A DNA stretch of 18,518 nt from JAEHCY01 sp964519095 (GTDB lineage Bacteria; Pseudomonadota; Gammaproteobacteria; Chromatiales; Chromatiaceae), in contig CAZFHV010000052.1 in the NCBI GenBank assembly GCA_964519095.1, positions 1 through 18,518 of the forward strand, read 5' to 3'. A program made the position numbers and the translations under genes. This document shows positions 1-7,851 of this stretch, in pieces. The notes below the pieces were generated by a model, which worked only from the letters and a program-made list of their open reading frames with translations, was not told the DNA's origin and ran no database searches. How positions within the stretch are numbered: the stretch's first letter is position 1; each line of letters begins with the position of its first letter.

Positions 1-10
1 GAGGAGGCGT

Positions 11-499
11 TCATCGATGCCGATGCCAAGGATTACGCGGGGTTGGACGCTCACCCTGACAGATCAGGGTGGGGACGCCCAGGGCTTCGAGGTGCTCGAT
101 GCGGCGCTGCTCCGGCTTGCCCACCGCATGGAAGGGATAGCCCAGGCACACCAGGGCCGCTACCCCCGCCCGCTCGGCGATGAGGCTGGCGATGCGTCCG
201 CCCAGGGACTTGCCGCCGATCACCAGCCGCTCCGGCGGGATGCCCGCCCCGGCCGCCCAGGCGAGCTCCTGCTCCCAGCGCTCGATCAGCACTGGGGTAC
301 GGTCCGGGGGGCGCTGCTGGCCATCGCGGGTGGCGGCGGCCATGTAGGGAAACTCGAAGCGGACCACCCGCAGCTTGGCCCGCGCCAGGTGATGGGCGAA
401 GAAGGTCATGAAGTCCGAGCCCATGCCCTGGCCGGCGCCGTGAGCGAGGAGGAAGGTCCAGTGGGCGTCCGGGGGGCCGTCGATCAGCCGTTCGGTCAT
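11..499 (-). pseudogene. Alpha/beta hydrolase (KANL3/Tex30-like family), C-terminally truncated
   Basis: The 162-residue product has the early HGAGQ oxyanion-type motif (residues 20-24) and the nucleophile elbow G-K-S-L-G with Ser98, followed by the AALVCLGYPFHAVGKPE segment typical of small cytosolic alpha/beta hydrolases of the Tex30/KANL3-like group. Family members run to roughly 200-220 residues and carry the catalytic Asp and His near the C terminus, after a Q-G-E-R-D-P-type strand end. Here similarity stops right after LICQGER (residue 151); an unrelated tail of 11 residues follows, then a stop. The Asp and His of the triad are therefore missing and the protein is probably inactive. The ATG at 499 fits the family N terminus. 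The natural substrate of the family is poorly known. The break could be a genomic rearrangement or a sequence/assembly error near position 45. Confidence 0.7.
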
Positions 500-503
500 G
501 GGC

Positions 504-519
504 TACCGCCTCTGCGGTA
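504..519 (-). promoter_or_regulatory. Hairpin overlapping the hydrolase ribosome-binding site
   Basis: TACCGC (504-509) and GCGGTA (514-519) are perfect inverted arms around a 4-base loop, directly upstream of the hydrolase ATG at 499. In the minus-strand mRNA the only purine-rich Shine-Dalgarno candidate (AGAGG) falls in the loop and second arm. The hairpin could modulate translation; this is inference from sequence only. Confidence 0.3.
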
Positions 520-768
520 TGGGATGGGTAGGCCTTAGCAAAGCATAAACCCGAAACCGGGAGACGCAACCGCCGCAAGCAACCCGATGAGGGTCACTGG
601 CCGTTCGAGACGAGGCCGGCGCCGCCCCTGGACTGAAACTGGGAGGCCCTGGCGCCCCTGCCCGGAGCCAGTCAGGGGCCCCGGAAACAGCCGGCAGCAC
701 CCCCGGACCCAGGCGGGGACAAAGACGCTAACCTACTGTTTTTTATCATTTCAAGCCGGGTTTCTGGC
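520..768. other. Divergent intergenic region without a recognisable gene
   Basis: The region separates the minus-strand hydrolase from the plus-strand hsp20 gene. No frame gives a recognisable protein. A weak sigma70-like pair for the hydrolase may exist on the minus strand (TATGCT at 548-543, TTGCGT at 570-565, 16-base spacer). The hsp20 promoter begins at its right end. Confidence 0.4.
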
Positions 769-775
769 CTTGAAA
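749..775. repeat. Inverted repeat TTTCAAG-N13-CTTGAAA over the hsp20 promoter
   Basis: TTTCAAG at 749-755 is the exact reverse complement of CTTGAAA at 769-775. The right arm is the -35 element of the hsp20 promoter, so the pair could be an operator or a back-to-back promoter element. It could also arise by chance in this locally A/T-rich patch. Confidence 0.4.
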
Positions 776-798
776 ACCTCACGTGCGGAGCTATAAAT
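769..798 (+). promoter_or_regulatory. Probable heat-shock-type promoter of hsp20
   Basis: CTTGAAA (769-775) matches the sigma32 -35 consensus. An A/T-rich CTATAAAT (791-798) lies 15 bases downstream. Read as sigma70, the same site is TTGAAA-N16-TATAAA, so it may serve either factor. The -10 is not a good CCCCAT-type sigma32 box, which leaves the sigma assignment open. Transcription would begin near 804, giving a leader of about 30 bases, too short for a large RNA thermometer. Confidence 0.55.
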
Positions 799-833
799 AT
801 AAGTAGGGAGGAAGGAAGTTGAGGAGGTGTCCC

Positions 834-1322
834 ATGAGCACCAAAGCGACTGAGCTTGAGAAAGTGGCTGTGACGCCGTCGCGGGGCTTGACGCCCTTCG
901 AGGAGATGGATCGGTTGTTCGACACGCTGTTTCATCGCGGGTGGATGCGCCCCTTCCGTGAGCTGTGGCCGGAGTGGGCCGGCCTGGAAGGCGCGAGCAT
1001 GCGCAGCCCGCGTGTCGACCTGATCGATCGGGAAGGGGAGTTGTTGGTCCGCGCCGAGCTGCCGGGGGTGGAGAAGAAGGACCTGGAGGTGAGCCTCACC
1101 GGCAACAGCCTCACGCTGCGCGCCGAGACCCGCAAGGAGCAGAAAGAGGAGAAGGGCGAGTACTTCCGCGCCGAGATCGCCCAGGGGGCCTTCAGCCGGG
1201 TGCTGCAGCTCCCCGAGGAGATCGTCCCGGACCAGGTGCAGGCGACCTTCGAGAACGGCATCCTCGAGGTCCACCTGCCCAAGGCCCATCGGGTGGAGCC
1301 GCGGAAGATCGAGGTGAAGTGA
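834..1322 (+). CDS. Hsp20/alpha-crystallin small heat-shock protein
   Basis: The 162-residue product is a cytosolic ATP-independent holdase chaperone of the Hsp20 family. The alpha-crystallin domain spans about residues 58-155: it begins PRVDLIDREGELLVRAELPGV, continues with a KEEKGEYFRAE strand, and ends with the diagnostic E-N-G-I-L-E-V-H-L-P-K (140-150). A short N-terminal arm carries amphipathic PFEEMDRLFDTLF. The C-terminal IEV (159-161) matches the I-x-I/V oligomerisation motif. I chose ATG 834 because a strong Shine-Dalgarno (GAGGAGGTG, 821-829) sits five bases upstream; a TTG at 819 would fall before that site. The gene stands alone, with a CTTGAAA promoter upstream and hairpins downstream. 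Confidence 0.95.
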   Translation: MSTKATELEKVAVTPSRGLTPFEEMDRLFDTLFHRGWMRPFRELWPEWAGLEGASMRSPRVDLIDREGELLVRAELPGVEKKDLEVSLTGNSLTLRAETRKEQKEEKGEYFRAEIAQGAFSRVLQLPEEIVPDQVQATFENGILEVHLPKAHRVEPRKIEVK

Positions 1323-1339
1323 ATCCCGGTGCGAGCGCT

Positions 1340-1361
1340 CGCCTCCCGGTTGCGGGAGGCG
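1340..1361 (+). terminator. Hairpin downstream of hsp20
   Basis: CGCCTCCCG (1340-1348) pairs perfectly with CGGGAGGCG (1353-1361) around a GTTG tetraloop, 17 bases after the hsp20 stop. No T-tract follows, so it may act as a 3' stabilising or pausing structure. It overlaps a 12-base palindrome GCGAGCGCTCGC at 1331-1342. Confidence 0.45.
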
Positions 1362-1383
1362 GGCCTCTGCGGAGCGGGAGTCT

Positions 1384-1415
1384 GGCGGCCGGCAGCGATG
1401 CCGGCGCCCTTTCTT
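1384..1415 (+). terminator. Candidate intrinsic terminator of hsp20
   Basis: GGC-g-GCCGGC (1384-1393, one bulged G) pairs with GCCGGCGCC (1400-1408) around AGCGAT. The following CTTTCTT (1409-1415) is the closest thing to a U-tract in this intergenic region. It would end plus-strand transcription from hsp20 before the convergent polyamine cluster. Confidence 0.5.
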
Positions 1416-1481
1416 GCCGTGTTGGGGTACGGCGGCGCCTTCCCTCAGGACAGAGACCCGCTGAGGGGATGGGATGGGCCC

Positions 1482-2363
1482 TCACTCCGGGCGGGGCAGG
1501 CGAGCACCCAGCTGCAGGGCGACCTCCCGCACCACCTGAGCGGCCAGGGAGGCGGAGGCCCCCGTGGGGTCCCAGAGGGGGGACAGCTCCACCACGTCCG
1601 CCCCGACCAGGCGGCGACCGTCGATCGCGCGCAGCAAGGCGAGAAAATCCTGCCAATAGAGGCCGCCGGCCTCGGGGTTCCCCGTCCCTGGCAGCACCGC
1701 CGGATCGAACACGTCCAGATCCAGGGTCAGGTAGAGGGGCGAGTCGGGGAACCGCCCGAGCGCCGCCCGGAGGGCCTCCGGAGTCGGGGGGCACCAGCGC
1801 CCGCTCGCGCGCAGCTCGGCGAGCTCCGCGCGGGTGCCGGCGCGGATGCCGACCTGAACGACCCGGTCGGTGCCCACCAGCTCCAGGCAGCGACGCAGGG
1901 TACAGGCATGGTTATGTCGCTCGCCCAGGTAATCGGGACGCAGGTCCGCGTGGGCATCGAGCTGGACCAGGACCAGGTCCGGGTAGCGCTCGGACATCAC
2001 CGCCACCACGCCCGTGGTCACCGAATGCTCTCCACCGAGGAAGAGGGGCCGCAGCCCCTGATCCAACACCCAGCGGGTGGCCTCAGACACCCGCTTCACC
2101 ATGGGCCCCGGCGCCCCCAAGGGGAGGGGCACATTGCCCAGGTCGCAGTAGGGGAAGTCGTGGAGGTCCGCGTCCTGGGCGGGCGAGTAGGTCTCGATGC
2201 CCAGGCTGCTCTGGCGCAGGGCGTCGGGTCCGAAGCGGGCGCCGGGGCGGAAGGAGCTGGTGCTGTCGTAGGGCAAGCCCAGGATGGCCAGGGCGCCGGG
2301 GATCGGTTTGCGCTCGGCTTCGAGGTACTTGGGGCCGTGGTCGTCGAAGGGAGGGCCGCTCAT
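1482..2363 (-). CDS. speB: Agmatinase (ureohydrolase family)
   Basis: This binuclear manganese hydrolase converts agmatine to putrescine plus urea. The 293-residue protein has the full ureohydrolase signature: GGEHS (110-114, His113), DAHADLRPDY (Asp136, His138, Asp140) and LDLDVFDP (Asp215, Asp217), with the G-T-G-N-P-E-A-G-G substrate loop at 226-234. The GLPYDSTSSFRPGARFGP N-terminal segment is typical of agmatinases rather than arginases or formiminoglutamases. ATG 2363 has AGGAGTG about seven bases upstream. It is the last gene of a minus-strand run and starts 36 bases after the carboxy(nor)spermidine decarboxylase stop, consistent with co-transcription and with supplying putrescine to the neighbouring enzymes. 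Guanidinobutyrase or another agmatinase-like activity cannot be excluded from sequence alone. Confidence 0.88.
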   Translation of the reverse strand: MSGPPFDDHGPKYLEAERKPIPGALAILGLPYDSTSSFRPGARFGPDALRQSSLGIETYSPAQDADLHDFPYCDLGNVPLPLGAPGPMVKRVSEATRWVLDQGLRPLFLGGEHSVTTGVVAVMSERYPDLVLVQLDAHADLRPDYLGERHNHACTLRRCLELVGTDRVVQVGIRAGTRAELAELRASGRWCPPTPEALRAALGRFPDSPLYLTLDLDVFDPAVLPGTGNPEAGGLYWQDFLALLRAIDGRRLVGADVVELSPLWDPTGASASLAAQVVREVALQLGARLPRPE

Positions 2364-2399
2364 GGATGCCCACTCCTGGCCGAGGCTGGTTTCAGGCCC

Positions 2400-3530
<1,131 letters not shown>

Positions 3531-3565
3531 GGGCTGGGGCCGCCGCGGGAACCTCGGGGTGGGGG

Positions 3566-4762
3566 TCAGTCCCCGGACTGGGCCGGGATCTCGACGAGCT
3601 GCCAGGGCAGGCCGTGGCGGTTGAGGGCCGCCATGAAGGGATCCGGGTCCAGCTCCTCCACATTGACCACACCCGGCCGCATCCAGGTCCCCTGCAGCAT
3701 CAGCATCGCCCCGATCATCGCCGGCACCCCCGTGGTGTAGGACACTGCCTGGGCCCCCACTTCCCGGTAGGCCTCGGCGTGGTCACAGAGGTTGTAGAGG
3801 AACCGCCCCAGGGGCTGCCCCCCTTTCACCCCCCGCACCTGCACCCCGATGCAGGTCTGGCCCCGGTAGTTCGCCCCCAGGGAGGCGGGTTCGGGCAGCA
3901 GGGCCTTGAGGAACTCCAGGGGCACGATGCGCTGGCCCTGGAAGTCCACCGGGTCGATGCGGGTCATGCCCACGTTCTGCAGCACCCGCAGGTGGGTGAG
4001 GTACTCCTGGGAGAAGGTCATCCAGAAGCGCGCCCGCCGCAGGGAAGGGAAGTGCTTGACGAGGCTCTCCAGCTCCTCGTGGAACAGCAGGTAGCTCTCC
4101 CGGGGCCCGATGCCGGGGTAGTCGATGGGCTTGTGCACCCCGAGCGGCTCGGTCTCGTGCCAGGCACCCTCTTCCCAGTAGCGGCCCCGCTGGGTGATCT
4201 CGCGGATGTTGATCTCGGGGTTGAAGTTGGTGGCGAAGCTCTGGCCGTGCTCTCCGGCATTGCAGTCGACGATGTCGAGGCTGTGGAGCTCGTCGAAGGC
4301 GTGCTTGGCGAGGTAGGCGGTGAAGGCATTGGTCACCCCGGGATCGAAGCCACAGCCGAGCAGGGCCATCAGCCCCGCCTCGCGGAAGCGCTCCTGGTAG
4401 GCCCATTGCCAGCGGTACTCGAACCGGGCCACCTCCCGGGGCTCGTAGTTGGCGGTGTCCAGGTAGTGGACCCCGGCCTCCAGGCAGGCCTCCATGATGC
4501 TGAGGTCCTGGTAGGGCAAGGCGACATGGATCAGCAGCGCCGGACGCTCCTCCCGCAGCAGGGCCACCAGCTCGGGTACCCGATCGGCATCCACCTGGGC
4601 CGTGCGCACCCGATCCCCGCCCACCCGCGCGGCGATGGCGTCGCACTTGGCCTTGGTGCGGCTGGCGAGCAGGATCTCGGAGAACACCTCCGGCACCTGG
4701 GCGCACTTGTGGGTGACCACGGCCCCCACCCCGCCGGCGCCGATGATGAGGATCTTGCTCAT
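3566..4762 (-). CDS. Carboxynorspermidine/carboxyspermidine dehydrogenase (saccharopine dehydrogenase family)
   Basis: The enzyme reductively condenses L-aspartate-beta-semialdehyde with putrescine (or 1,3-diaminopropane) using NADPH to give carboxyspermidine (or carboxynorspermidine). The 398-residue product begins with a Rossmann GAGGVG (8-13). ALPYQDLSIMEACLEAGVHYLDTANYE (81-107) and CGFDPGVTNAFTAY (137-150) follow, both highly characteristic of the Lys1-like CANSDH family, and then the NFNPEINIREITQRGRYWE segment. Adjacency to the NspC-type decarboxylase supports this assignment over saccharopine dehydrogenase. ATG 4762 is preceded by GGTGAAAG. Substrate preference (putrescine versus 1,3-diaminopropane) is not readable; neighbouring agmatinase points to putrescine. 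Confidence 0.9.
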   Translation of the reverse strand: MSKILIIGAGGVGAVVTHKCAQVPEVFSEILLASRTKAKCDAIAARVGGDRVRTAQVDADRVPELVALLREERPALLIHVALPYQDLSIMEACLEAGVHYLDTANYEPREVARFEYRWQWAYQERFREAGLMALLGCGFDPGVTNAFTAYLAKHAFDELHSLDIVDCNAGEHGQSFATNFNPEINIREITQRGRYWEEGAWHETEPLGVHKPIDYPGIGPRESYLLFHEELESLVKHFPSLRRARFWMTFSQEYLTHLRVLQNVGMTRIDPVDFQGQRIVPLEFLKALLPEPASLGANYRGQTCIGVQVRGVKGGQPLGRFLYNLCDHAEAYREVGAQAVSYTTGVPAMIGAMLMLQGTWMRPGVVNVEELDPDPFMAALNRHGLPWQLVEIPAQSGD

Positions 4763-4898
4763 GCCACTTTCACCAAAAAAAGGCCGCTCGTGTGGCGCCC
4801 GACCCCTGGGAGGCGGCGGCCCACCGGCCGACCCTGGCGCTCCAGCCCGCGCCCCTCTTGGGGACAGCCAAGACCCGCCGAGGGGGCGCCAAGGGGTG
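4763..4898. other. Spacer inside the polyamine cluster
   Basis: These 136 bases separate the SpeD-like gene from the dehydrogenase. A small hairpin CTTGG-N6-CCAAG lies at 4857-4872, shortly after the SpeD-like stop, without a U-tract. I see no convincing promoter, so whether the dehydrogenase is read through from the SpeD-like gene is open. Confidence 0.3.
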
Positions 4899-5351
4899 TC
4901 AAGGCCCGCGCCTCGCCTGCTGGTGGTAACGGGTCCCGCGGACGAGGAAGTGGGTCTCCACCTCGGCGAGGGCGAAGGTCGTCTGAAAGAGATCGATCAC
5001 CGCTTGCGTATCCATGCTGTCCTTGCAGGTGTAGACATCCGCGCTCACGAAGCCCCGATCGGGAAAGGTGTGCAGGCTGATATGGCTCTCGGCGACGATG
5101 ACGAACCCCGAGTATCCCCCCCCGTCCTTGGGGCTAAGCGGGGGGACGCTGAGCACGAAGGGCTCGTGGAGCGGATGCATGCCCAGACGCTTCGGCAGGG
5201 ATTCGAACAAATGTTGGATGAGGGCGCCGTCCGCGAGCCGCTCGCCGGCACCTCCATAGCCGTCGAGGGTGAGATGGCAGCCGAAATGGCCCGCCTCACC
5301 CCCTCCAACCGCTGGTTTCGTCGCGTCCACCCTGGTATTGCTCAAGATCAT
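4899..5351 (-). CDS. speD: SpeD-like pyruvoyl decarboxylase (AdoMet decarboxylase family)
   Basis: The 150-residue product belongs to the prokaryotic SpeD family, proenzymes that self-cleave to form a pyruvoyl cofactor. The cleavage motif A-E-S-H-I-S-L-H is present: Glu88/Ser89 is the cut site, with conserved His94 and Cys109 at the same +5 and +20 spacing as Ser63/His68/Cys83 of the Thermotoga enzyme. The N-terminal FGCHLTLDGYG strand (23-33) also fits. By eye, the aromatic residue expected after His-Thr (Trp in Thermotoga) is Phe96, and the loop before the cleavage site is PKDGGGYSG rather than an aromatic-containing one. No speE lies nearby; agmatinase and the carboxyspermidine pair do. 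The substrate may thus be S-adenosylmethionine, arginine or ornithine. I chose ATG 5351; an upstream in-frame start at 5429 would add 26 non-conserved residues. Confidence 0.85.
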   Translation of the reverse strand: MILSNTRVDATKPAVGGGEAGHFGCHLTLDGYGGAGERLADGALIQHLFESLPKRLGMHPLHEPFVLSVPPLSPKDGGGYSGFVIVAESHISLHTFPDRGFVSADVYTCKDSMDTQAVIDLFQTTFALAEVETHFLVRGTRYHQQARRGP

Positions 5352-5492
5352 GAGGTATGTCTGGCCCCAGGCCCTATACCGACCAACACCGACCGCCGGA
5401 GCCCGGAGCAAGGCTAAGCACCGAGCCACTCCCCGCGGGTGGGTTCCCTGGCGAATACAGAGCCTCCATCGGGCAAGCCGTTACCCACCGCC

Positions 5493-5510
5493 GTCCGCCC
5501 CCGGGCGGAC
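5493..5510 (-). terminator. Hairpin immediately after the nfeD stop
   Basis: GTCCGCCC (5493-5500) and GGGCGGAC (5503-5510) form a perfect 8-bp stem around two bases, abutting the minus-strand TAG at 5511-5513. No U-tract follows, as is common in GC-rich genomes. It would separate the SPFH/NfeD operon from the downstream SpeD-like gene. Confidence 0.45.
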
Positions 5511-5972
5511 CTAGCGGGACTCCGCTCCCTGGGGCTCTACCTGGAGCACCACCCCGTCCACCCCGCTCACCCGCACCTGGCTGCCCGCAGGGCAGTCGGG
5601 GCCGGTGATCTTCCAAAGGGTGTCGTCCACCCGGCTGCGGCCGGTGCCGTTGACGATGGGGGCGCTCAGGGTGAAGGTCCGGCCCAGGTACTGCTCGCCC
5701 CGGCGGTTGAGGCGGGGCTCGTCGGTGGCGATGGGGAAGCGGCGGAAATAGCGGCGACTGGCGAGCACAGTGACCAGGCTGAGAAGTGCGAAGAGGAGGA
5801 GCTGGTAGGGCCAGTCGATCCCCGGCCAGAGCGCGAGCAGCAGCCCCACCCCGCCCGCGGCGACGCCGAGCCAGAGGAAAAACACCCCCGGGGAGAAGAT
5901 CTCCAGGATCACCAGCACCACCCCCAGCACCAGCCAGTGCCAGTAGGAGAGGGACTGGAGCCAGCCGCCCAT
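5511..5972 (-). CDS. NfeD-like membrane protein
   Basis: The 153-residue short NfeD protein has two to three hydrophobic segments (about residues 13-30, 33-50 and 56-72) and a C-terminal OB-fold domain (about 90-150) with GEQYLGRTFTL and the GVDGVVLQVEP end strand typical of the family. NfeD partners stomatin/SPFH proteins in membrane microdomains or membrane protein quality control. Its ATG shares one base with the TGA of the upstream SPFH gene, so the two are translationally coupled. There is no ClpP-like serine protease domain, so this is the short NfeD1b-like class. Confidence 0.88.
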   Translation of the reverse strand: MGGWLQSLSYWHWLVLGVVLVILEIFSPGVFFLWLGVAAGGVGLLLALWPGIDWPYQLLLFALLSLVTVLASRRYFRRFPIATDEPRLNRRGEQYLGRTFTLSAPIVNGTGRSRVDDTLWKITGPDCPAGSQVRVSGVDGVVLQVEPQGAESR

Positions 5973-6889
5973 CAGGCGTCGCCCCCCTTGGTGAGGGTGG
6001 CGCGGGCGATCTCGGCGATGCCGCCAATCGAGCCGATGAGGCTGCTCGCCTCCAGGGGGATCATGACCAGCTTCTGGTTGGGGGCACTGCCGATCTGCTG
6101 CAGGGCCTCGGTGTAGCGCTGGGCGACGAAGTAGTTGATGGCTTTGATGTCGCCCTTGGCGATGGCCTCGGAGACCAAAAGGGTCGCCTTGGCCTCCGCC
6201 GCGGCCAGACGCTCCCGGGCCTCGGCGGCGCGGAAGGCCGCCTCCCGCTCGCCCTCCGCCTTGAGGATGACGGACTGCTTCTCGCCCTCGGCGCGCAGGA
6301 TCTGGGCCTGGCGCTTGCCCTCGGCCTCCAGGATCTCGGCGCGCTTGTCCCGCTCGGCCTTCATCTGCCGCCCCATGGAGGTCACCAGGTCGCTGGGCGG
6401 GTTGATGTCCTTGATCTCGATGCGGGTGACCTTGACCCCCCAGGGGGTGGTGGCGTCGTCCACCACCGTCAACAGACGGGCGTTGATCTGGTCGCGTTGG
6501 GAGAGGAGCTCGTCGAGGTCCATGGAGCCCATCACGGTGCGGATGTTGGTGGTGGTGAGGTTGAGGATGGCGTACTCGAGGCGGCTGACCTCGTAGGCCG
6601 CCTTGGCCGCATCCAGCACCTGGTAGAACACCACCCCATCCACGGTGACCATGGCGTTGTCGCGGGTGATCACGTCCTGGGAGGGGACATCCAGCACCTG
6701 CTCCATCATGTTCATCTTGGAGCCGATGCGGTCCACCACCGGGATGATCAGGTTGAGCCCCGGGGCCAGGGTGCGGGTGTAGCGTCCGAAGCGCTCGACG
6801 GTGAACTCCGATCCCTGGGGGACGCGGATGACGCCGAGCGCCACCACGGCAACGGCGAGGACGACGACGGCGATGACGAACGGCTCCAT
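5972..6889 (-). CDS. SPFH/stomatin-like membrane protein (QmcA type)
   Basis: The 305-residue product has one N-terminal transmembrane helix (2-21), the stomatin entry GVIRVPQGSEFTVERFGRY, an SPFH/PHB domain to about residue 180 (LAPGLNLIIPVVDRI, then SQDVITRDNAMVTVDGVVFY), and a long Ala/Glu-rich coiled coil (about 185-245). Its C terminus has the conserved NQKLVMIPLEASSLIGSI stretch. Such proteins oligomerise in the inner membrane and scaffold proteolysis or lipid domains. ATG 6889 is preceded by AAGGA at good spacing; a longer in-frame extension to 6982 lacks family similarity and would overlap the divergent promoter region. It is first in a two-gene operon with nfeD. Confidence 0.92.
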   Translation of the reverse strand: MEPFVIAVVVLAVAVVALGVIRVPQGSEFTVERFGRYTRTLAPGLNLIIPVVDRIGSKMNMMEQVLDVPSQDVITRDNAMVTVDGVVFYQVLDAAKAAYEVSRLEYAILNLTTTNIRTVMGSMDLDELLSQRDQINARLLTVVDDATTPWGVKVTRIEIKDINPPSDLVTSMGRQMKAERDKRAEILEAEGKRQAQILRAEGEKQSVILKAEGEREAAFRAAEARERLAAAEAKATLLVSEAIAKGDIKAINYFVAQRYTEALQQIGSAPNQKLVMIPLEASSLIGSIGGIAEIARATLTKGGDA

Positions 6890-6931
6890 GGGGGAATCCT
6901 TGATTGTGCGGGCCGAGCGGGTCAAACGCCA

Positions 6932-6937
6932 AGTATA
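6932..6937 (-). promoter_or_regulatory. Candidate -10 box for the SPFH-nfeD operon
   Basis: Read on the minus strand, 6937-6932 is TATACT, a five-of-six match to the sigma70 -10, about 43 bases before the SPFH ATG. I could not find a convincing -35 at the expected distance. Confidence 0.3.
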
Positions 6938-6984
6938 CCCCCCTGCCGACCCGGACGACGGGGGCTTTGGTACACTGGGCACCC

Positions 6985-7851
6985 ATGCGCCCCGCCTCGG
7001 CCCCCCTCCTGCCCAAGCCGCCCAAGTCCTTACTGAGCAAGGTGGGGCGGGCCATCGCCGACTACGACCTGATCCGGCCCGGCGACCGCATCCTGCTCGG
7101 GGTCTCCGGGGGCAAGGACTCGCTCTCCCTCCTCGCGATCCTCCATCACCTGCGGACCTATGCCCCGGTGCACTTCGAGCTTGGTGTGCTGACCGTGGAC
7201 CCGGAGGTGGATGGCTTCGACCCCTCTACCCTGATCCCTCTCTACCAGGCCCTGGGGCTGCCCTGGTTCTACGAGCGCCAGCCGATCCTGGCCCAGGCCC
7301 AAACCCAGATGGAGGGGGATTCCTTCTGCGCCTTCTGCGTCCGCATGAAGCGGGGGGTGATGTACAACGTCTGCCGGCGGGAGGGTTTTGGGGTGCTGGC
7401 CCTGGCCCAGCACCTGGACGACCTGGCGGAGAGCCTCTTGATGTCGCTCTTCCATGGAGGGCAACTGCGGACCATGAAGGCCCACTACCTCAACGACGCG
7501 GGCGACGTGCGTATCATCCGGCCCCTGGTCTATTGCCGGGAGCGCCAGACCGCGGAGCTCGCGGCCCGCGGCGGGCTGCCCGTGGTGCCCGACAGTTGCC
7601 CGGCCTGTTTTCGCATGCCCACCCAGCGGGCCTACATGAAGAGCCTCCTGGCGCGGGAGGAGCGGGCCATCCCCCACCTGTTCCCCAACCTGCTGCACGC
7701 CATGCGACCGCTCTTGGTGGAGGGGGCCATCCCACCGCGGGAGGACGGCAGCGTCCCCCAACCCTGGCCAGCGGACGGGCCTGGGCCCCATCCCCCCCGC
7801 CCGCAGTCCAACTCCGCCGAGGGTATCACGCTATCCGGGGGCCAAGCATGA
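6985..7851 (+). CDS. TtcA-family PP-loop ATPase (tRNA 2-thiocytidine-type modification)
   Basis: The 288-residue product carries the PP-loop S-G-G-K-D-S (41-46), adenylating the target base before sulfur insertion. CAFC (115-118, then VRMKRG) and CPAC (205-208) match the two cysteine sites of TtcA proteins, three of which bind a 4Fe-4S cluster. LALAQHLDDLAESLLM (138-153) is the conserved H-x-D-D motif region. The substrate-loop sequence (VDPEVDGFDPSTLIPLYQALGLPWFYERQPI) and the C-terminal Pro-rich tail differ from the textbook enterobacterial TtcA, so the exact tRNA position modified is inferred. The start ATG 6985 leaves little leader after a TACACT -10-like box at 6971-6976. Its stop overlaps the next gene's ATG (ATGA). 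Confidence 0.85.
   Translation: MRPASAPLLPKPPKSLLSKVGRAIADYDLIRPGDRILLGVSGGKDSLSLLAILHHLRTYAPVHFELGVLTVDPEVDGFDPSTLIPLYQALGLPWFYERQPILAQAQTQMEGDSFCAFCVRMKRGVMYNVCRREGFGVLALAQHLDDLAESLLMSLFHGGQLRTMKAHYLNDAGDVRIIRPLVYCRERQTAELAARGGLPVVPDSCPACFRMPTQRAYMKSLLAREERAIPHLFPNLLHAMRPLLVEGAIPPREDGSVPQPWPADGPGPHPPRPQSNSAEGITLSGGQA

Noticed and set aside
3614..5080. Long plus-strand open frame opposite the dehydrogenase
   Set aside because: Antisense shadow of the carboxy(nor)spermidine dehydrogenase, with no recognisable motif.
6801..7847. Possible long N-terminal extension of the exported coiled-coil protein
   Set aside because: The upstream part of that frame overlaps the ttcA-like gene out of frame. 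The ATG at 7848 is followed at once by a good signal peptide.
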